Assembly (NCBI RefSeq): GCF_963576615.1
Contig: NC_088708.1
Coordinates: 48,409,196 to 48,473,195 of the forward strand
Length of the DNA stretch: 64,000 nt
Reading direction: 5' to 3'
DNA from: Watersipora subatra
Taxonomy: Eukaryota; Bryozoa; Gymnolaemata; Cheilostomatida; Watersiporidae
Numbering within the stretch: position 1 is the first letter of the stretch; each line of letters opens with the position of its first letter. Both the position numbers and the translations under genes were made by a program. Below are positions 1 through 12,820 of the stretch, piece after piece. Under the pieces are notes generated by a model. It did not search any database. It had not been told where the DNA came from and saw nothing but the letters and a program-made list of their open reading frames with translations.

Positions 1-190
1 ACATTAACTGATTATACACATTGACTGATAATACACATCGACTGATTATACACATTGACTGATCATACACATCGATTGATTATACACATCGTCTGATTAT
101 ACACATCGACTGATTGTACACATTAACTGATTATACACATTGATTGATTATACACATTGACTGATTATACACATCGACTGATTATAGACA
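1..190. repeat. 19-bp minisatellite
   Basis: About ten copies of a 19-bp unit close to acacattgactgattatac, with single-base variants, starting at the window edge. It lies in the MKK3/6 intron after exon 6. Confidence 0.9.
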
Positions 191-405
191 ATGACTGTAA
201 CATATACAATGCAAAAAGATTAATCATCGCATGTGCAGCTAAACGCAAACCAACTACAAGTCTTTGAAAACAATCAAATATATGAAGTATGCTAAAATTG
301 TAAGTTGTAAGACAAAAATTAATGAGTGCATATTTTCATGAGCTTGTTTGCTCAATAAACTATCTTCAACTTTTGAAATTAAATAAAAAGCAAATACATG
401 CTCAC

Positions 406-483
406 CATTGTAATGCCAAAGCTCCAGACATCTGACTTAATACCAAAGCCCATACATCCTTCAGGGGGATCAATCCTCTCAGG
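406..483 (-). CDS. MAP2K6: MKK3/6 exon 6 (PER and DVWSFG motifs)
   Basis: Twenty-six codons, [16 protein letters not shown] then [10 protein letters not shown]. It follows directly in phase from YMS of exon 5. Acceptor tttttag at 484 onwards, donor ATG/gtgagc below 406. The rest of the kinase domain lies outside the window. Confidence 0.92.
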
Positions 484-3400
484 CTAAAAAGCACTAACAT
501 TGTAAACATGTATGTATAAGCTACTTGTTGAATCTTAGACTTAAGGAGCAATGATCTAATGCTATAAATAAAGTTTTTGCACCCCAGTGAATCACTTTTA
601 ACAATACATTTCCAAAATACAAATGAAGGTGTTGAACACCTTTTACAAAATTTTTTTCAGCCAGAATTTCTGGTCTCTTTGAATTCATTGCATACTACAA
701 ATGGACTAATCTACTTTCCCATTAGTACTTCACCAATTTTCAACAGGTTATACCTAGTTATTTTGTAACTGATGTTGATATTATTCAACTGTGAATGAGA
801 GAATTTTAACATCTCTGAGCTTTCCTGAATTTCTGCTACCATGAAAATAATTCTAATTTGTTTTTTTGGGCTGCCATTACATATTTGCTCATCGTCCATT
901 ATCCAACTGGAATGGAAGAGATCAATAAATCAATAGAAAATGTTCTTGTTGATAACTATCCTTTCCAAATAACAACAACAAGTAGCCATAACTCCAAATG
1001 ACAGCAACAAGTAGTCATAACTCCAAATGTCATCAAGTAGTCATAACTCTAAATGTCAACAACAAATAGTCATAATTCCAAATTTCGACAGCAAGTAGTC
1101 ATATCTCCAAATGCCAACAACAAATAGTCATAACTCCAAATGTTGACAGCAAATAGTCATAATTCCAAATGACAGCAGCAAGTAGTCATAACTCCAAATG
1201 TAAGTAACAAATATTCATGTCAACAACAAGCAGTCATAACTCCAAATGTTAACAACAAGCAAAATATAACTTCAAATGTCAACAAAGAATCATAACTCCA
1301 AAGTCGACAGCAAGTAATCATAACTTCAAATGACGGCAACAAATGGTCATAACTCCAAATATCAACGAGTAATCGTAACTCCAAATGTCAACAACAAGCA
1401 GTCATAACACAACCTAGCAAGAAAAATTTACAAATAAGTTGCATGAGATTAAATTGATTGAGCAGAGTGGTCTTCATGTCTAGCAATGCTGGTTTTAATC
1501 CCTTATCCCATGTAGCCTGCAGATATACTAGTCATAAAGTGGCAAATGTATGGCCATGTTCACACACTCAGGACCAACAGCGCATATATATGCCCCCACA
1601 ACGAAGCGAAGCTAAAATAACCCTGGGTACTAATTTAAACAATTCACAATTAAAAATACTGACATGTTCATATTTATCAGACATCTTATAACTTGCAAAT
1701 TATGATAATAAGCTCCATTGTCTGATTGCCTGCCCATGTGTCCACGGAATAACCTACTAAACATCTTAATGCCTGCCCGTGTGTCCACGGAATAACCTAC
1801 TAAATATCTTAATGAAAATTAGCCATAACCACATGAGCCAGAATGGGATGACCACATACATGAGTCCAAGGTAAATATGCAAGTCACGTATAATCACGAA
1901 AAATGTGAAAAAGTAGGTGACAAAGTAATTATTAATATTTCAACATTGCACTAAACAGAAAGTTACTGACGACAACTAAACAAATTAATATACCAAAAGT
2001 CCATTCAATAGCTAATGAGTGAGTGATAAGCTCTTTTGAAATGATTACAACATGATTATACACCGCCTCATCAACGGGTACGATATTGAACTCCTGCATG
2101 AGTCATTAGTGCTTTGTGCAAGGATGACACCCTCACTATTATTAATCATAGTTCTTCAGCTACTGACATATCGAGCAAAACATGAACTTTGCTGAGCATA
2201 GCGATAACGAAGAATAAAGCTTTGTTTCCACTACAAACGAAGATGAAAAGTGGGAGGTGTCAAGTGTAACTTTATATTGTAATCTATAGCATGACTGACA
2301 CAGCGATGACCTGTTTGTATCCGTAGGTGTTGGAAGGATAATCGCTCACTTCAAGTCTTTCTAACTGAGGAGGAAATATGGAAATACGACTACGCTGAAA
2401 GGGTCAGGTGAGTGCAAATCAGATACCGAAACCTGAAGTAATTCATGAGATGAAAAGAGAGGAAGGCTGCAATAATATATAGTTGACATGCAGGGATGTG
2501 GCATCAGTGAGGGAGATACTGGTTAGCTCTTGTTATTCAAGGACTTTACTTTGAATTAAGCTAAGTAGGAGAGGTTGCTTATGCGCTGGTCATTCTACTG
2601 CACACAGTTACATATAAATTACATTTTTTTAAAATTTGTAAAATAATTCATATTTTGTGCATAGCATCCCCTTAAAAATGTACACTTATAGTTTATTTCC
2701 TAATTACAAGTTGTCTTCTCTGGCAAAAAAGTGGTCTATAAAAACGTTGGTAATTTTAACAAGCACAATTTGATCACCTTGGCTGCAAGCACTTTTAAAA
2801 TGCCAAGCAAACCCAAGAAAATGCACATGGCAGCGAGTGGTGGGCTTCAAAGACCACATGCGAGGATATAAGAAAATGCAGGTATTATGTGCACATATTC
2901 GCACATCCATTTGCAAATACACATGATCGCGCAAGCATCGCACATGCACAAATGCATCACACATACATATCTACAATTGCCTGCATATCTAAACATACAT
3001 ACAATTATAAGCAAAGACGTAAAAACATTGCATACACACTTTGCTCGCACCCAAACACGCTACATCTACATGAACATCTCCACGCATGCACGCACACGCC
3101 TACACAAGCACTGGCAGCAGCGCTCACAAGTTGCACACCTCTATATCTGCACACCATTTCAAAGTATGTCATAATATTCTTATTTGTTGCTTTTAACTGA
3201 CAAAAAAATAAAGAGGAATGTGAACTCTGAATCCTGAACTAAAAATAGATCATACTGACACGCTGATCCCCAACTCCTAGTCATCTGAGTGCATAGTAAC
3301 AACAACTTCCTATGTACTACATACAAGCATTCTGCAGGAGCTCCTCAATCAGTGAGCTAATCTACTGATCCAGAGCTAACAGCTATATAACAGGTACTAC

Positions 3401-6400
3401 AGTCAGTTCCTACGAGACAATTATCTTTAAATTGTAAAAATCATCAGAGACGCCAAAAAACAACGAAGATAATTCGATGCTAAACACTACCAAATTTTTA
3501 TGCTAAAAATGACCAAGTCGGACATTTGGAAAAATTGAGTTTTTTTTGTGTAAATAATATTTTAGATATTGCCAAGTTTTTTTTCACACAAATTTGTCGT
3601 GCCGGAAGTGCTAAACAGTCTTCAGCACATCCATCATGAGAGATTGTTCTAGATTTTGGCAGATTTGCTAATAGAGGGCACATCAATTGCTAAGAGGTGG
3701 AAACAACTCCATTTTCAGGATGCATCAGCCATTAAAATTCTCTTAGATAAAGAAGCCAACAATGAATACTGAAATAAAAGCAAAGAAAAGTACAAACTCA
3801 TCGGTGAAGAAAAGAAACGTAACATTCCAGCAGCGGGTCTGCGTCTAGGGTCCCGCTTTTCAAAATCATCCTAGTTTGACAATCTATAGCCTCCCATAGC
3901 GTAAAACTTCTACTTACCGACATGTAAAATTTGCACCCGACCCGAGTGAATGCCAAAGAATTTTCTAGATATCCGCTAACTCCGAAGTCGCATATCTTGA
4001 TCTCACCAGCTCTGTTCACTAGAATATTGGACGGTTTTACATCACGATGTATGACGCTCAGCTGTGTTTTGAGAAACTGTAGGGCCGTTACCACCTGAAA
4101 GGGTGTAGAACTACAAGATGAGACAAATGGCTAGAATGTTGACTTCATGAATCTAGCAAAAACTGTTATAATTCTATTTCAAGTAATGTTAAGAATTACT
4201 CCTATGATTTCAAAATAACATTTTACACAAAATGGCCGTGCCTTTTAAAGAATCACCTGTTTTATGGCTAGAAAGACTATGTTGGAAGTAATACAGGACC
4301 AGTCAATCATATATACATATTACCACAAATGCAAACTTGTTAGTATACGCTTTTGGAACCGTTCCAATTGACTCACTGAAAAATCAGAAGCAACACAAAA
4401 GCTGCTTACAAAATTTCCATCAAAGTGATTATACCTTGAGACTGATAGCGTGCTTACATGCATTCAAGACATGAATGAGGAACTCTTTTCTTTGATGAAA
4501 AATCTCACAAACATCGGCTAAAAACCTTCCAGTCGGTATATGCTGACACTCCAAATCCATTCTATCTGTCTATATTTGTATACACAGAATAACAGAGATA
4601 GTAAATATATTTTAATATGTTGATATAAGGAAGGGAGGAAAGTATAGCCTCGTTCGCCTACGTCAAAAAAGCTAAAGCTAGACCAAAACCATATGATTGT
4701 CCAATTATGTGGCACACACACTATACACTAAGCTTACAACACTTTCAACTCAAAATCTAACCAAACTTCATACGAAATGAAATATTTTTTCCAAATTGGT
4801 CAGTTGGCAATACCAAGTGATTCCAATAGCTTAAATACCTATTCATGCCAGTAACTAGGCAACAACACCCTACCAGCGCGTATAGACAACTACCATGCCA
4901 AAAAAGGTGACTTTTGTGCCAAAAAGCAATAAAGAATGATAAGGCACATCCTGGTATTTATGTTTACCCCTTGCGCTACTCACGCTGTAGGCCATCTGCT
5001 TAAGGAAGTTCTCACTGATATCATAACCATTAGCATAGGCCACCTGATAAAGCCTGTCAATGGACAAGTCCATGATCTCCATGCATATCCAGACCTCTCC
5101 CTGCCAAATACCGATAGAAAAATTGACCTTAACACTTACAAGTTTATCACACTTATTAGAATAATCATCTGGTGAGAAGATATCAAACTGAGATTGTTTG
5201 GAAAAAAGTGGTAATAGAAAAAAGAGCATCCCTAAAATTAAGAGAGATGAGTAAATGTGTTCTGTCAAAACCTTTTAACACATTCTATTTTAATACATGT
5301 ACTATTATAATACCACAATGGTATCATAATAATACTGCAATAATACCATATCATTACTATACTATTACTATGATGTTATCCCAAAACTAACAAATAACAC
5401 TGCGATTAAGCTGAGCACATATGCCATAGATGCGTAAATCATATGAGAGGTAGTTATAGACACATAGAAAGGTAAAGAGATAGAGAGACCAAGTTTAAAA
5501 CACAGCTCACCCAAACACAGTGTACTTCATCAAGTAATCATACCATAACCAAATTTTAATAATTCCATAATAATATATTAATACTACATGTATAATATTA
5601 TATTCATACTATAAAAACACTATACGAGTATTATTTAAACACTTGGATAAAATAATTATGAAAGCCTAGGAGTAGGACAGCACTGGACATTTTATAATAG
5701 CGCAGTAACCATTACACGGTTCCTATGAAAACTACTGTCACTTACAGAGATTTTAGTTACAGAAATTTTAGTACAGAAATTTTAGTAATATGTTTATAAA
5801 ATTGCTGCAATGTTTTTGTTGTTCAACCAGTAAAAACACAATTTGAGATCCCATAATGCATTTTTATCAGTTTTCAAACCAAAGTAGAAGCACATATGGC
5901 ACTAATTTATAACAACAGCTGACAATAACGCAAGACTCTAAATAACATATATCAGCCATAATACTGTATGTTTGATATGCAAACAAAGACGCAAGGTAAA
6001 ACAAGAAAAGGTGGGTATGAGTAATATGTGTTTATATTGTGGAGGAAGCTGGTTGAGCCTTATTAGGGCCAGCCGGACTAAAGACCAGGCCTGCTGGAAA
6101 TTCACCGACAGTGGGACAGTGGGAGGGGTTCAATTTTCTATATTCATGAGTCATAATCCTCAATAAACTATAGATAATCAATTAATAGATCAGACAAATG
6201 GTACCTTTCTGGGAACCACAAACAACCAACTCATACCACAGATGCTATTTGATGTTACTAAGTTTCTGGATAACTTGTTAGACCTGAGTGAATGAAAAGA
6301 CTCACCCTTGACAATGCTGTCAATGGTGAAAAGAATTGTGCCATCCTTCATGGTTAGTGCAGAATTTGCTAAGCCACACTGCAGCTATTGAAACCAGTAA

Positions 6401-9400
6401 AGGCAACCACACAATATGTCTCCCAGTCAAACTTACCTCTTCTATCATAGCACCGAAGAATTTAACCGCGTACGGACAAGAGCCACTTCTCATAGAGACG
6501 TCCAAATCCATGAAGTTCTGTTTCTTTTCTGATGAGTTGAAGGTGAGCGGCAGCCTCTGAAAATGATGAGACCTCCTAAGGGTAGTACTTGGATGACGAG
6601 GCTTTTTAAGGGTAGTACTTGGATGACGAGGCTTTTTAAGGGTAGTACTTGGATGATGAGGCTTTTTAATGGTAGTACTTGGATGACGAGGCTTTTTAAA
6701 AATATAACTTGGATGATGAGGCTTTTTAGGGATAGTAATTACACGATGAGGGCTTTTAAGGATAGAACTTCGATGATGAGGCTTTTTAAGGGTAGTACTT
6801 GGATGATGAGGCCCTTTAAAGGTAGAACTTGGATGATGAGGCTTTTTAGGGATAGTAATTACACGATGAGGGCTTTTAAGGATAGAACTTCGATGATGAG
6901 GCTTTTTAAGGGTAGTACTTGGATGATGAGGCCCTTTAAAGGTAGAACTTGGGTGATGAGGTTTTTTGAGGATAAAATTTGGATGATGTGTCTTTGTAAG
7001 GGTAGAACTTAAAGGTACTACTGAACGAACCCAGTCTTCAGCTGCACATGAGAGAGAAATCAAAAAAAGCCTTTCTTACCATATCAAGACAACATTGTAG
7101 CAGAATATGCAGAGTTTACTTTACATCATTATGAGATAATCAACTAATTAAAAGGTTTGTACATATGAAACAGCTGTTCTTGCATTTCTGTATAAGCTTC
7201 TCTCCTCATCATCTAAACAAGCACCCATTATGATGACACCTGTTGTCTAAACCTTCGTTAGCAAGTCTGTTTCGAATTCCTGCTCTGCACCTTATTATGT
7301 TTACTGTTTCACAGCAGCCAACCAAAAATGCTCAAAAAGTTTGGCTTGTATATACTTAGATTATTTCAGGTTTTGGCCGACATATAAAATTCATTTAGTG
7401 CTGTTTACATAATCAAGACTATTCAAACACTTGATCGTCAAAATAAATTTTTAAGCTAAAAAATTTGCAGAAACTTTTTAAAAACGTATAGCAATAGTCT
7501 AGTTCACAGTACCGTAACTAAATACTGGCCTGCACGGGTACAGGCTGCAATTAAATGCAACCCCCTTTCATAGTTACACCAAATATACATGCTACATACC
7601 TTCGCGATGCTTTATTTGTGTGATATTCAGTTTCTCAAAGGTTGCAAAGGACTTTGCAACAACATGAAACTTCAAAAAAAAACCTTTGCTAGCATATATA
7701 GCACAACCTAGTAGATAGCTACTAGCTACCACACTGAGCATTTAAATGTTCACTTGCACAAGCTAAATGAAAATACAATAAACAATCTATTTACTGTAAA
7801 TGGTTTGCAGAGGTTTTTTCCACACTTTTGAAGGCCATGTGTTCAACCCTGGGTGATGGTAATATTTTATTATCATCAATAACAATTAGCAACACAGTTG
7901 TTACCCTGATCAGGTATAATTAATGATTGATCCACATATGCCTTCTATAAAGGCAACAGTTGACCTCTTTAGTTGTCAAAGGTCACGGCCTTAGTGACTA
8001 GAGAGATGATTAACAGTCACAACAAAAAGCTGGAATCCGGCTAGAATAACTAAAAATATGATTCATTTGTTTCAAAGCTATTGATTTTTGCACCTGACAA
8101 ACCAAAACATCTCGTGTGCTGAACATTTGAACTAGTTAAGAAAACTGGTTGGACTGAAGTAGAGCTGAGCGCTATCATTGCTGAAAGTTCCAAATGATGC
8201 AAGACAAAATCGTGCAGTGATTAAGACACTAAAGACGCATAAAAAACTCTTTCATCAAAATGACAATGATAGCCATTTTTTGACACATTTGCAGTTTAGA
8301 GGCTACATCTCTAGCAGTTCATCTAGCATCCCAACTATTAGCCTTCCAAACATCCAAGAGATGAGGCGAGTGTAGCGGGTAATACAGAAGAAGGACATAC
8401 GTGATTGCTTGATATTTAGATATACTTCTAGCATTCCTAGTACGCTTCACAGACTAGTAAGAGGTGCTTCATTAGCAGGGCATCATTCATCGATGTAAAA
8501 ATACTGCTCTACCAGTGTAGCTCAAATTTGAATTATATTTCCATGAACAACTTATAAGCTGACTGAAAGTGAGTAGATAACAAGAAGTGGGTTGTAAAAC
8601 CATAAACACACCTTGCTAAATCACCTCTTAACAACAATATTCCTGCTGTAAAGCAAAGAGAGTTTTAAAGCGACTTCAGAAAAGTCAACAGCTCACCTTG
8701 ACAGCCATGGTAGTCTGTGTCGCTTTGTGGATCATTTTATGGACGACACCATAAGCGCCTTTACCCAACATTTCGTAGCTCTCTAGTTCATGGGGACTAC
8801 ACACCTGTTTCTTACCCTGGAGTGTGAGTGTCGATACATGTTCCCACGGTCTAATTAAAAAATAATCATAAACAATACATATGCGTAAGACAGCAATTAT
8901 GATTTCAGCTTAACGAACAAAACAATATCAGTCCCTAGATAAAACAGCTATAGCTCGTTATAACGACAACAAAACAATGATTACCAATCCTGAAATAGTT
9001 GCTTTCTTGTGATGATTGTTGAGAGTTTAAGAGGGCAACAGGCCAACGTCTTATCAAAAATAGAACAACTACTAATAAAATTGAAAGTGTTAATTCTGAA
9101 TATACAAAATTTTGATTTTAGTAGATATAACTGAAAAACAACACAAGTTACACTGAAATAATGTCGAACTAAATTGTTTCTAAACAGCATAATCAAGAAC
9201 CACTTCAAGATAATCTTGAAAAAGGAGTTTTGAAACCTTGTTTTAATTAAGTGCACAATGAGAAGAAATTTTGTTGATATCTAGCAACAAGAACTGAAAG
9301 CTCAAGTTGTTCTTATCAGTACATTAACGGTAGGCTATTACACTGCGACTAACTTACATCTGTGGAGATCTTGGAATGGGTTCAGGAGTAGTTTTTTTTT

Positions 9401-9479
9401 CGAATTCAAATGGGCGTCCTTTAAATTCTTTCTTTTTTTTTCCAGCTGATGCTGGTTTGATAGATTGATTAAGATCCAT
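406..9479 (-). CDS. MAP2K6: MAP kinase kinase, MKK3/6 type (C-terminus off left edge)
   Basis: Dual-specificity kinase that in animals phosphorylates p38 MAPK in the cytoplasmic stress cascade. Six exons on the minus strand join in phase: 9358-9479, 8697-8850, 6437-6556, 4984-5100, 3918-4094 and 406-483. Seen in order: a basic N-terminus ([15 protein letters not shown]) that fits a MAPK docking D-site; the glycine loop GKGAYGVV; the ATP lysine in [24 protein letters not shown]; the catalytic loop HRDVKPSN; the metal site DFG; an activation segment with S and T four residues apart (SLAFT), as in MKK3/6; GCKFYMS; PERIDP; and [18 protein letters not shown], the S/T spacing and GCK favour MKK3/6 over MEK1/2 or MKK7. 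KPYMAP is replaced by KFYMSP. The last kinase lobe lies left of base 1. The start is uncertain because the frame stays open upstream to 9505. MKK4 is a less likely alternative. Confidence 0.9.
960..1410. repeat. Degenerate 28-29 bp tandem repeat
   Basis: Repeated blocks of agtagtcataactccaaatg separated by a variable caacaaca-type spacer, about 15 copies with indels. Intronic. Confidence 0.85.
1728..1813. repeat. 43-bp tandem duplication
   Basis: Two near-identical copies beginning cctgcccatgtgtccacgg and ending catcttaatg. They differ at two positions by eye. Confidence 0.85.
3918..4094 (-). CDS. MAP2K6: MKK3/6 exon 5 (catalytic loop, DFG, activation segment)
   Basis: Fifty-nine codons from [14 protein letters not shown] through [23 protein letters not shown] and [14 protein letters not shown]. 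Acceptor tttcag, donor TCG/gtaagt. All core catalytic residues are present (HRD aspartate, K, N, DFG). Confidence 0.93.
4984..5100 (-). CDS. MAP2K6: MKK3/6 exon 4 (hinge region)
   Basis: Thirty-nine codons, [19 protein letters not shown] then [20 protein letters not shown]. The VWICMExMD hinge is diagnostic of MKK3/4/6. Acceptor ggcag, donor AGC/gtgagt, both on codon boundaries. Intron 4095-4983 shows no feature. Confidence 0.92.
6437..6556 (-). CDS. MAP2K6: MKK3/6 exon 3 (alpha-C region)
   Basis: Forty codons: [15 protein letters not shown], then [18 protein letters not shown] and FGAMIEE, matching the MKK3/6 stretch between the ATP lysine and the hinge. Acceptor ttttcag at 6557-6559, donor GAG/gtaagt below 6437. 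The minisatellite in the upstream intron begins only 6 bases before this exon. Intron 5101-6436 is AT-rich, with a short ATA/TAT-rich stretch near 5275-5640, and shows no other signal. Confidence 0.92.
6563..7010. repeat. 30-bp minisatellite with 120-bp higher-order unit
   Basis: About 15 copies of a 30-bp unit (gatgaggctttttaagggta core). From about 6728 a four-unit block including gatagtaattacacgatgag recurs 120 bases later almost unchanged, a higher-order repeat. The array lies inside the MKK3/6 intron and ends 6 bases from the acceptor of exon 3. Because the unit is a multiple of three, both strands stay open through it. Confidence 0.93.
8697..8850 (-). CDS. MAP2K6: MKK3/6 exon 2 (glycine loop and ATP lysine)
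   Basis: Acceptor ttaattag, donor AAG/gtgagc. Encodes [14 protein letters not shown], then [16 protein letters not shown] (P-loop), and ends in MAVK with the catalytic lysine. It ends on a codon boundary. The next intron (6557-8696) is unremarkable from about 7060 to 8696 and holds a 30-bp minisatellite at its far end. Confidence 0.92.
9358..9479 (-). CDS. MAP2K6: MKK3/6 exon 1 (start and docking motif)
   Basis: ATG at 9477-9479, reading [11 protein letters not shown] and then a lysine-rich stretch, with donor ATCTG/gtaagt-type at 9358. It ends two bases into a codon, which the first base of the next exon completes (ATA, Ile). A possible acceptor (ttgcag) lies above 9505. The frame between 9480 and 9505 has no stop, so an upstream coding exon cannot be excluded. 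Intron 8851-9357 is AT-rich and shows nothing else. Confidence 0.8.
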
Positions 9480-11769
9480 CAAAAGTAGATTTTTTTCTCC
9501 TTGAGCTGCAAGTTTCCACCACAAAAGAGTGTGTCAACAGATCGTAACAATATTAACCGGAAGGTTGAAAGCATGCCAAATGTGATATAACTTACAGTTA
9601 TATCTTACAGTTACACTTATAACTTACAATACAGAATCTACACTTGAATAAAGAATCAACAAGAATAATAATAGTCTATAAAGCAAATAATGGTTTCTGG
9701 ACCTTTATTGGCTGCGAGTATGAATCATCACTACGCACAAAACCGCTTAAAAAGAAGCAAGAAATCACGAATTATCCGCAAGGTACCAATGTATTTATGT
9801 AGAGACTTAACTTCTTACATCAACAGTATGCTACACCAGTGCTGAAATTTGTACATTCATTATTGCGTCCCTATCTTTACAAATTACGGAGTCTTTTCAA
9901 TCGGTTCATAATCTCAATAGGCCTCGCCCACAAAAATTCTTGAATCTTGAACGAAAGACATATTCTAAAACATAGTCATGGATCTTCTTATCACACAATT
10001 GGATCATCAAAGTCTCGAGTCTATGAGCATTCCATATGAAAAAGCATATCACACGACTCATTACATATTGCACTACGGCTCCAAATCTTTGGGCGCAGTG
10101 TTAAACTGAATTATAAGCCTGCTATGACGCGAGTAAGGATCTCTGCTTACAATAACTTCTTGATTCGACCTTGACCGAAACTTTTAACTGCACGTTTTCT
10201 TTCCACGCTTGTCTTCAAAAATTTGCTTTATACAATAAATTAGTTTTAACGTCCCATTTGGCCAAGTCTAACAATTTTTTTGCAATTGTGTTTTACGTAT
10301 TTTATCTCATTTTATTAGCATGAACAATGAATTACGCATTTCTCCCGTGTGTGAGCTTTGGAAGAGCAGGGCAGCAGAATGTTGTTCAGTTTATAAAACT
10401 TATATCCGGTAATTGCGTTATATAAAACATTGTGAAAATGTTATTGACCATCACTAGTATGTTAAGCAATCTGTCACATTTACGGGTCAGTATTAAGTCA
10501 TGTATTTATCTGCTGTGTCTGTGTGTGAACACCCATTCATCACATTGAAACTTAGACGGAACACTATGTTTTGTTGACTATCATCATTATGTAGGCGATT
10601 GAGAAAAATGTATATGGTTGTAAAAGTGCTTATTATGCGAGTCTAATAAATAATTTGTATACGTGGACAACATGGACGTGGACAGCTTTAATAAGCTAGA
10701 GTTGTCACAAGCTAGCAGATTATTTTAGTATTAAAAAAGTTGTGGAAAGAGCAAATGGAAAGACATTGGCGGAGATTTTTTGCAAATGAGCTAGACTATT
10801 TATGTGTGTACCATTTTATCATTGTATCGAAAAGCATGAGTACTGGAGAAGGTGCTATATTACCACAAGCCGAAGTCTTATTTCATACATCCAAAAACTT
10901 GGGTATTATCGGATATTTGCGAGTAGCCCGGAGATTCATTTTTACATAAGATAAACTTAATAGAACGTAGAAGAATATTAATGACAAAGAATCATTGATG
11001 ACAAAAAAGTTAGTTGCCATTTTACTCGCACCTAAAATGCATTAGTGGTCACGGTTGAGTAGGCGATTGTCAATGAAAACTGTGCTAGATATCAGCATTA
11101 CATTGTATGAGACTTGGTCATCTTTGTCCATCAAATTAAACGTGATCTCAAACTCATTTGGCATAATTGTATTGTCTTCGGTTGTTCTGTGTGTGAATTT
11201 GGCTGCCTCTAGATTTGAGGTTACGCATAGTTGCTGAGAGTTACTCAAATGGTGCAAAATATTTTTTGTGTAATTCAAAATTACTGCACCTAAAGAAAAA
11301 AGCAGTTGTCACACTACACTGGCCATGTTTGCCTGCCCAGTTTTTTTTCACCCTAGTCTGAACATCCATGAAAGGAGAACTGTATTTGCCTGCAGTAGAT
11401 TTGAGCACTGCGGGCTTTGATCATTAACATAACTTAAACAAAGACATGCCGAATTCCTATTTCTATCCGTGTGTCTCGTTCAAAATGCAAATTGTATAAA
11501 CCCCTACAGAATTTTTTAACATTTGTTTTAGGACAGTCTGTAATTAATGGCAAGAGTTACTTTCTCTTGCTTTCTGTCTATACAGTTTAGGCTATAAACT
11601 GTCCTCCAAGTTCTTATAATTTTCTATCTGTAACTGATTTGTCACCAAGAAGATGTAATTTCTATCAATTGTTCTTTGCCAGTAACCTGCTGTCGTGTTA
11701 ATATCCCACTGTAAATAGCTCTTACAAAGTTACTTATAATTCACATTTTTAAACTGTTTTGGCTGTATA

Positions 11770-12820
11770 GTCCATATATATAAATCTCATAGTTTGTCGT
11801 TGTCTGTTCGGATGTCTGCCTGTCCAGTTATAGCTATTGAAATCTTGGAATGAAAAGCTCGCTCTGTGCTGGATTTGAACTCACGGAGATTGCAACTGCA
11901 AGTTTCAAACCACGTGTTTAACTACTTGGCTATACAGTTTTTTGAAATTCAGTCACTCTTTTATTATATACCATATGCACATGCATACGCAGAAGTGCAT
12001 GCCATATGTGCACTTTTGATTAACTAATATTACCTTTTGCATTTGGTAATTTTTGAAATTGTTTAAAAACTAATTTTTTGCTACTATTACCTTTTTTATT
12101 TGTAATTTTTGAGTGTGCCGTTTTAATTTCAAATGTGCGTTACACTTCTATTTCTGGTTTTTCTCCAAAGGTTCAATTGCTAAATCGCGGAAAAGGCTAA
12201 TACTTTTCACACGGACAATTGTATTATCTCAAGTAGGTATGGCCTTTAGTTCTGTCACCATTCGGTCAGACAAAAACAGTCCGATATTCCATTTTTGCAT
12301 TTGTACTAGTGCGAGAAGTACCAGTATCGTCTTATTCAAAGTTTTGATGGGATAGCTTCTGGTAGAACAGTAACCTTTTTATATACACACACACTTTTAT
12401 GCACGATTTGTTATTATTAATTCAACATATTCAGGTCGTTATTTTGTTTTCTCAGTATTAATTGTATCATTACCGAATCATCTTTTATTGCAATCGTGGC
12501 AAAACAGACTTAATTTAGCTATTACTTGCTAATTATTTCACATTTATATTCAAACCCTTTTATAGTTGTTTTATTTTGTTTAGTTTATTTGACCTGCACA
12601 AAACATTTTCTTCATGATATCAAGTTTGAAAGTTAGTAGTTTGACTAAGTTTGAAAGCCTTTTCAGTTGTTTAATTTTTTCTCTCAATTTATTTAAACTG
12701 CACAAAACACTTTTCTCATGATATGAAGTTTGAAAGTTAAAATAGTAACTGCTGTTATATGTTAAATAAAAATAAATTTTCTGTGCAAAAACCTTTATTA
12801 CACCGACAACACCGGGCATT
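11770..12820. mobile_element. Dispersed repeat block, copy 1, with reverse tRNA-like head
   Basis: Shares two separated segments with 20300-21015 in the same order and orientation: a tgtccagttatagc...gaactc segment (about 11820-11945) and a final segment around ttttctgtgcaaaaacc to ccgggcattc (about 12740-12820). The first segment read in reverse resembles a tRNA, with a box-A-like and a box-B-like (gagttcaaatcc) element. Probably an old dispersed element; its class is not determined. Confidence 0.55.

Larger units (their letters stand above)
484..3917 (-). other. MKK3/6 intron 5, repeat-rich
   Basis: A 3.4-kb intron. It holds a degenerate 28-29 bp tandem array (about 960-1410), a 43-bp direct duplication (1728-1813) and a degenerate CA/ACAC-rich stretch (about 2880-3125). 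The last gives overlapping open frames that read as low complexity. No further exon was recognised. Confidence 0.6.

Noticed and set aside
1..190. CRISPR array (also considered for 960-1410, 6563-7010 and 62510-62745)
   Set aside because: Units are directly adjacent with no unique spacers, and the genome is animal.
2704..3200. Overlapping His/Thr/Cys-rich frames on both strands
   Set aside because: Degenerate CACA/ACAT low-complexity DNA; open frames on both strands reflect composition.
6563..7012. Plus-strand 149-residue frame of [10 protein letters not shown] repeats
   Set aside because: Intronic 30-bp minisatellite read on the non-coding strand.
10740..10949. 69-residue frame beginning MWKEQMERHWRRFFANELDY
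   Set aside because: No domain recognised, no splice context and no neighbour exon; kept only as part of the intergenic interval.
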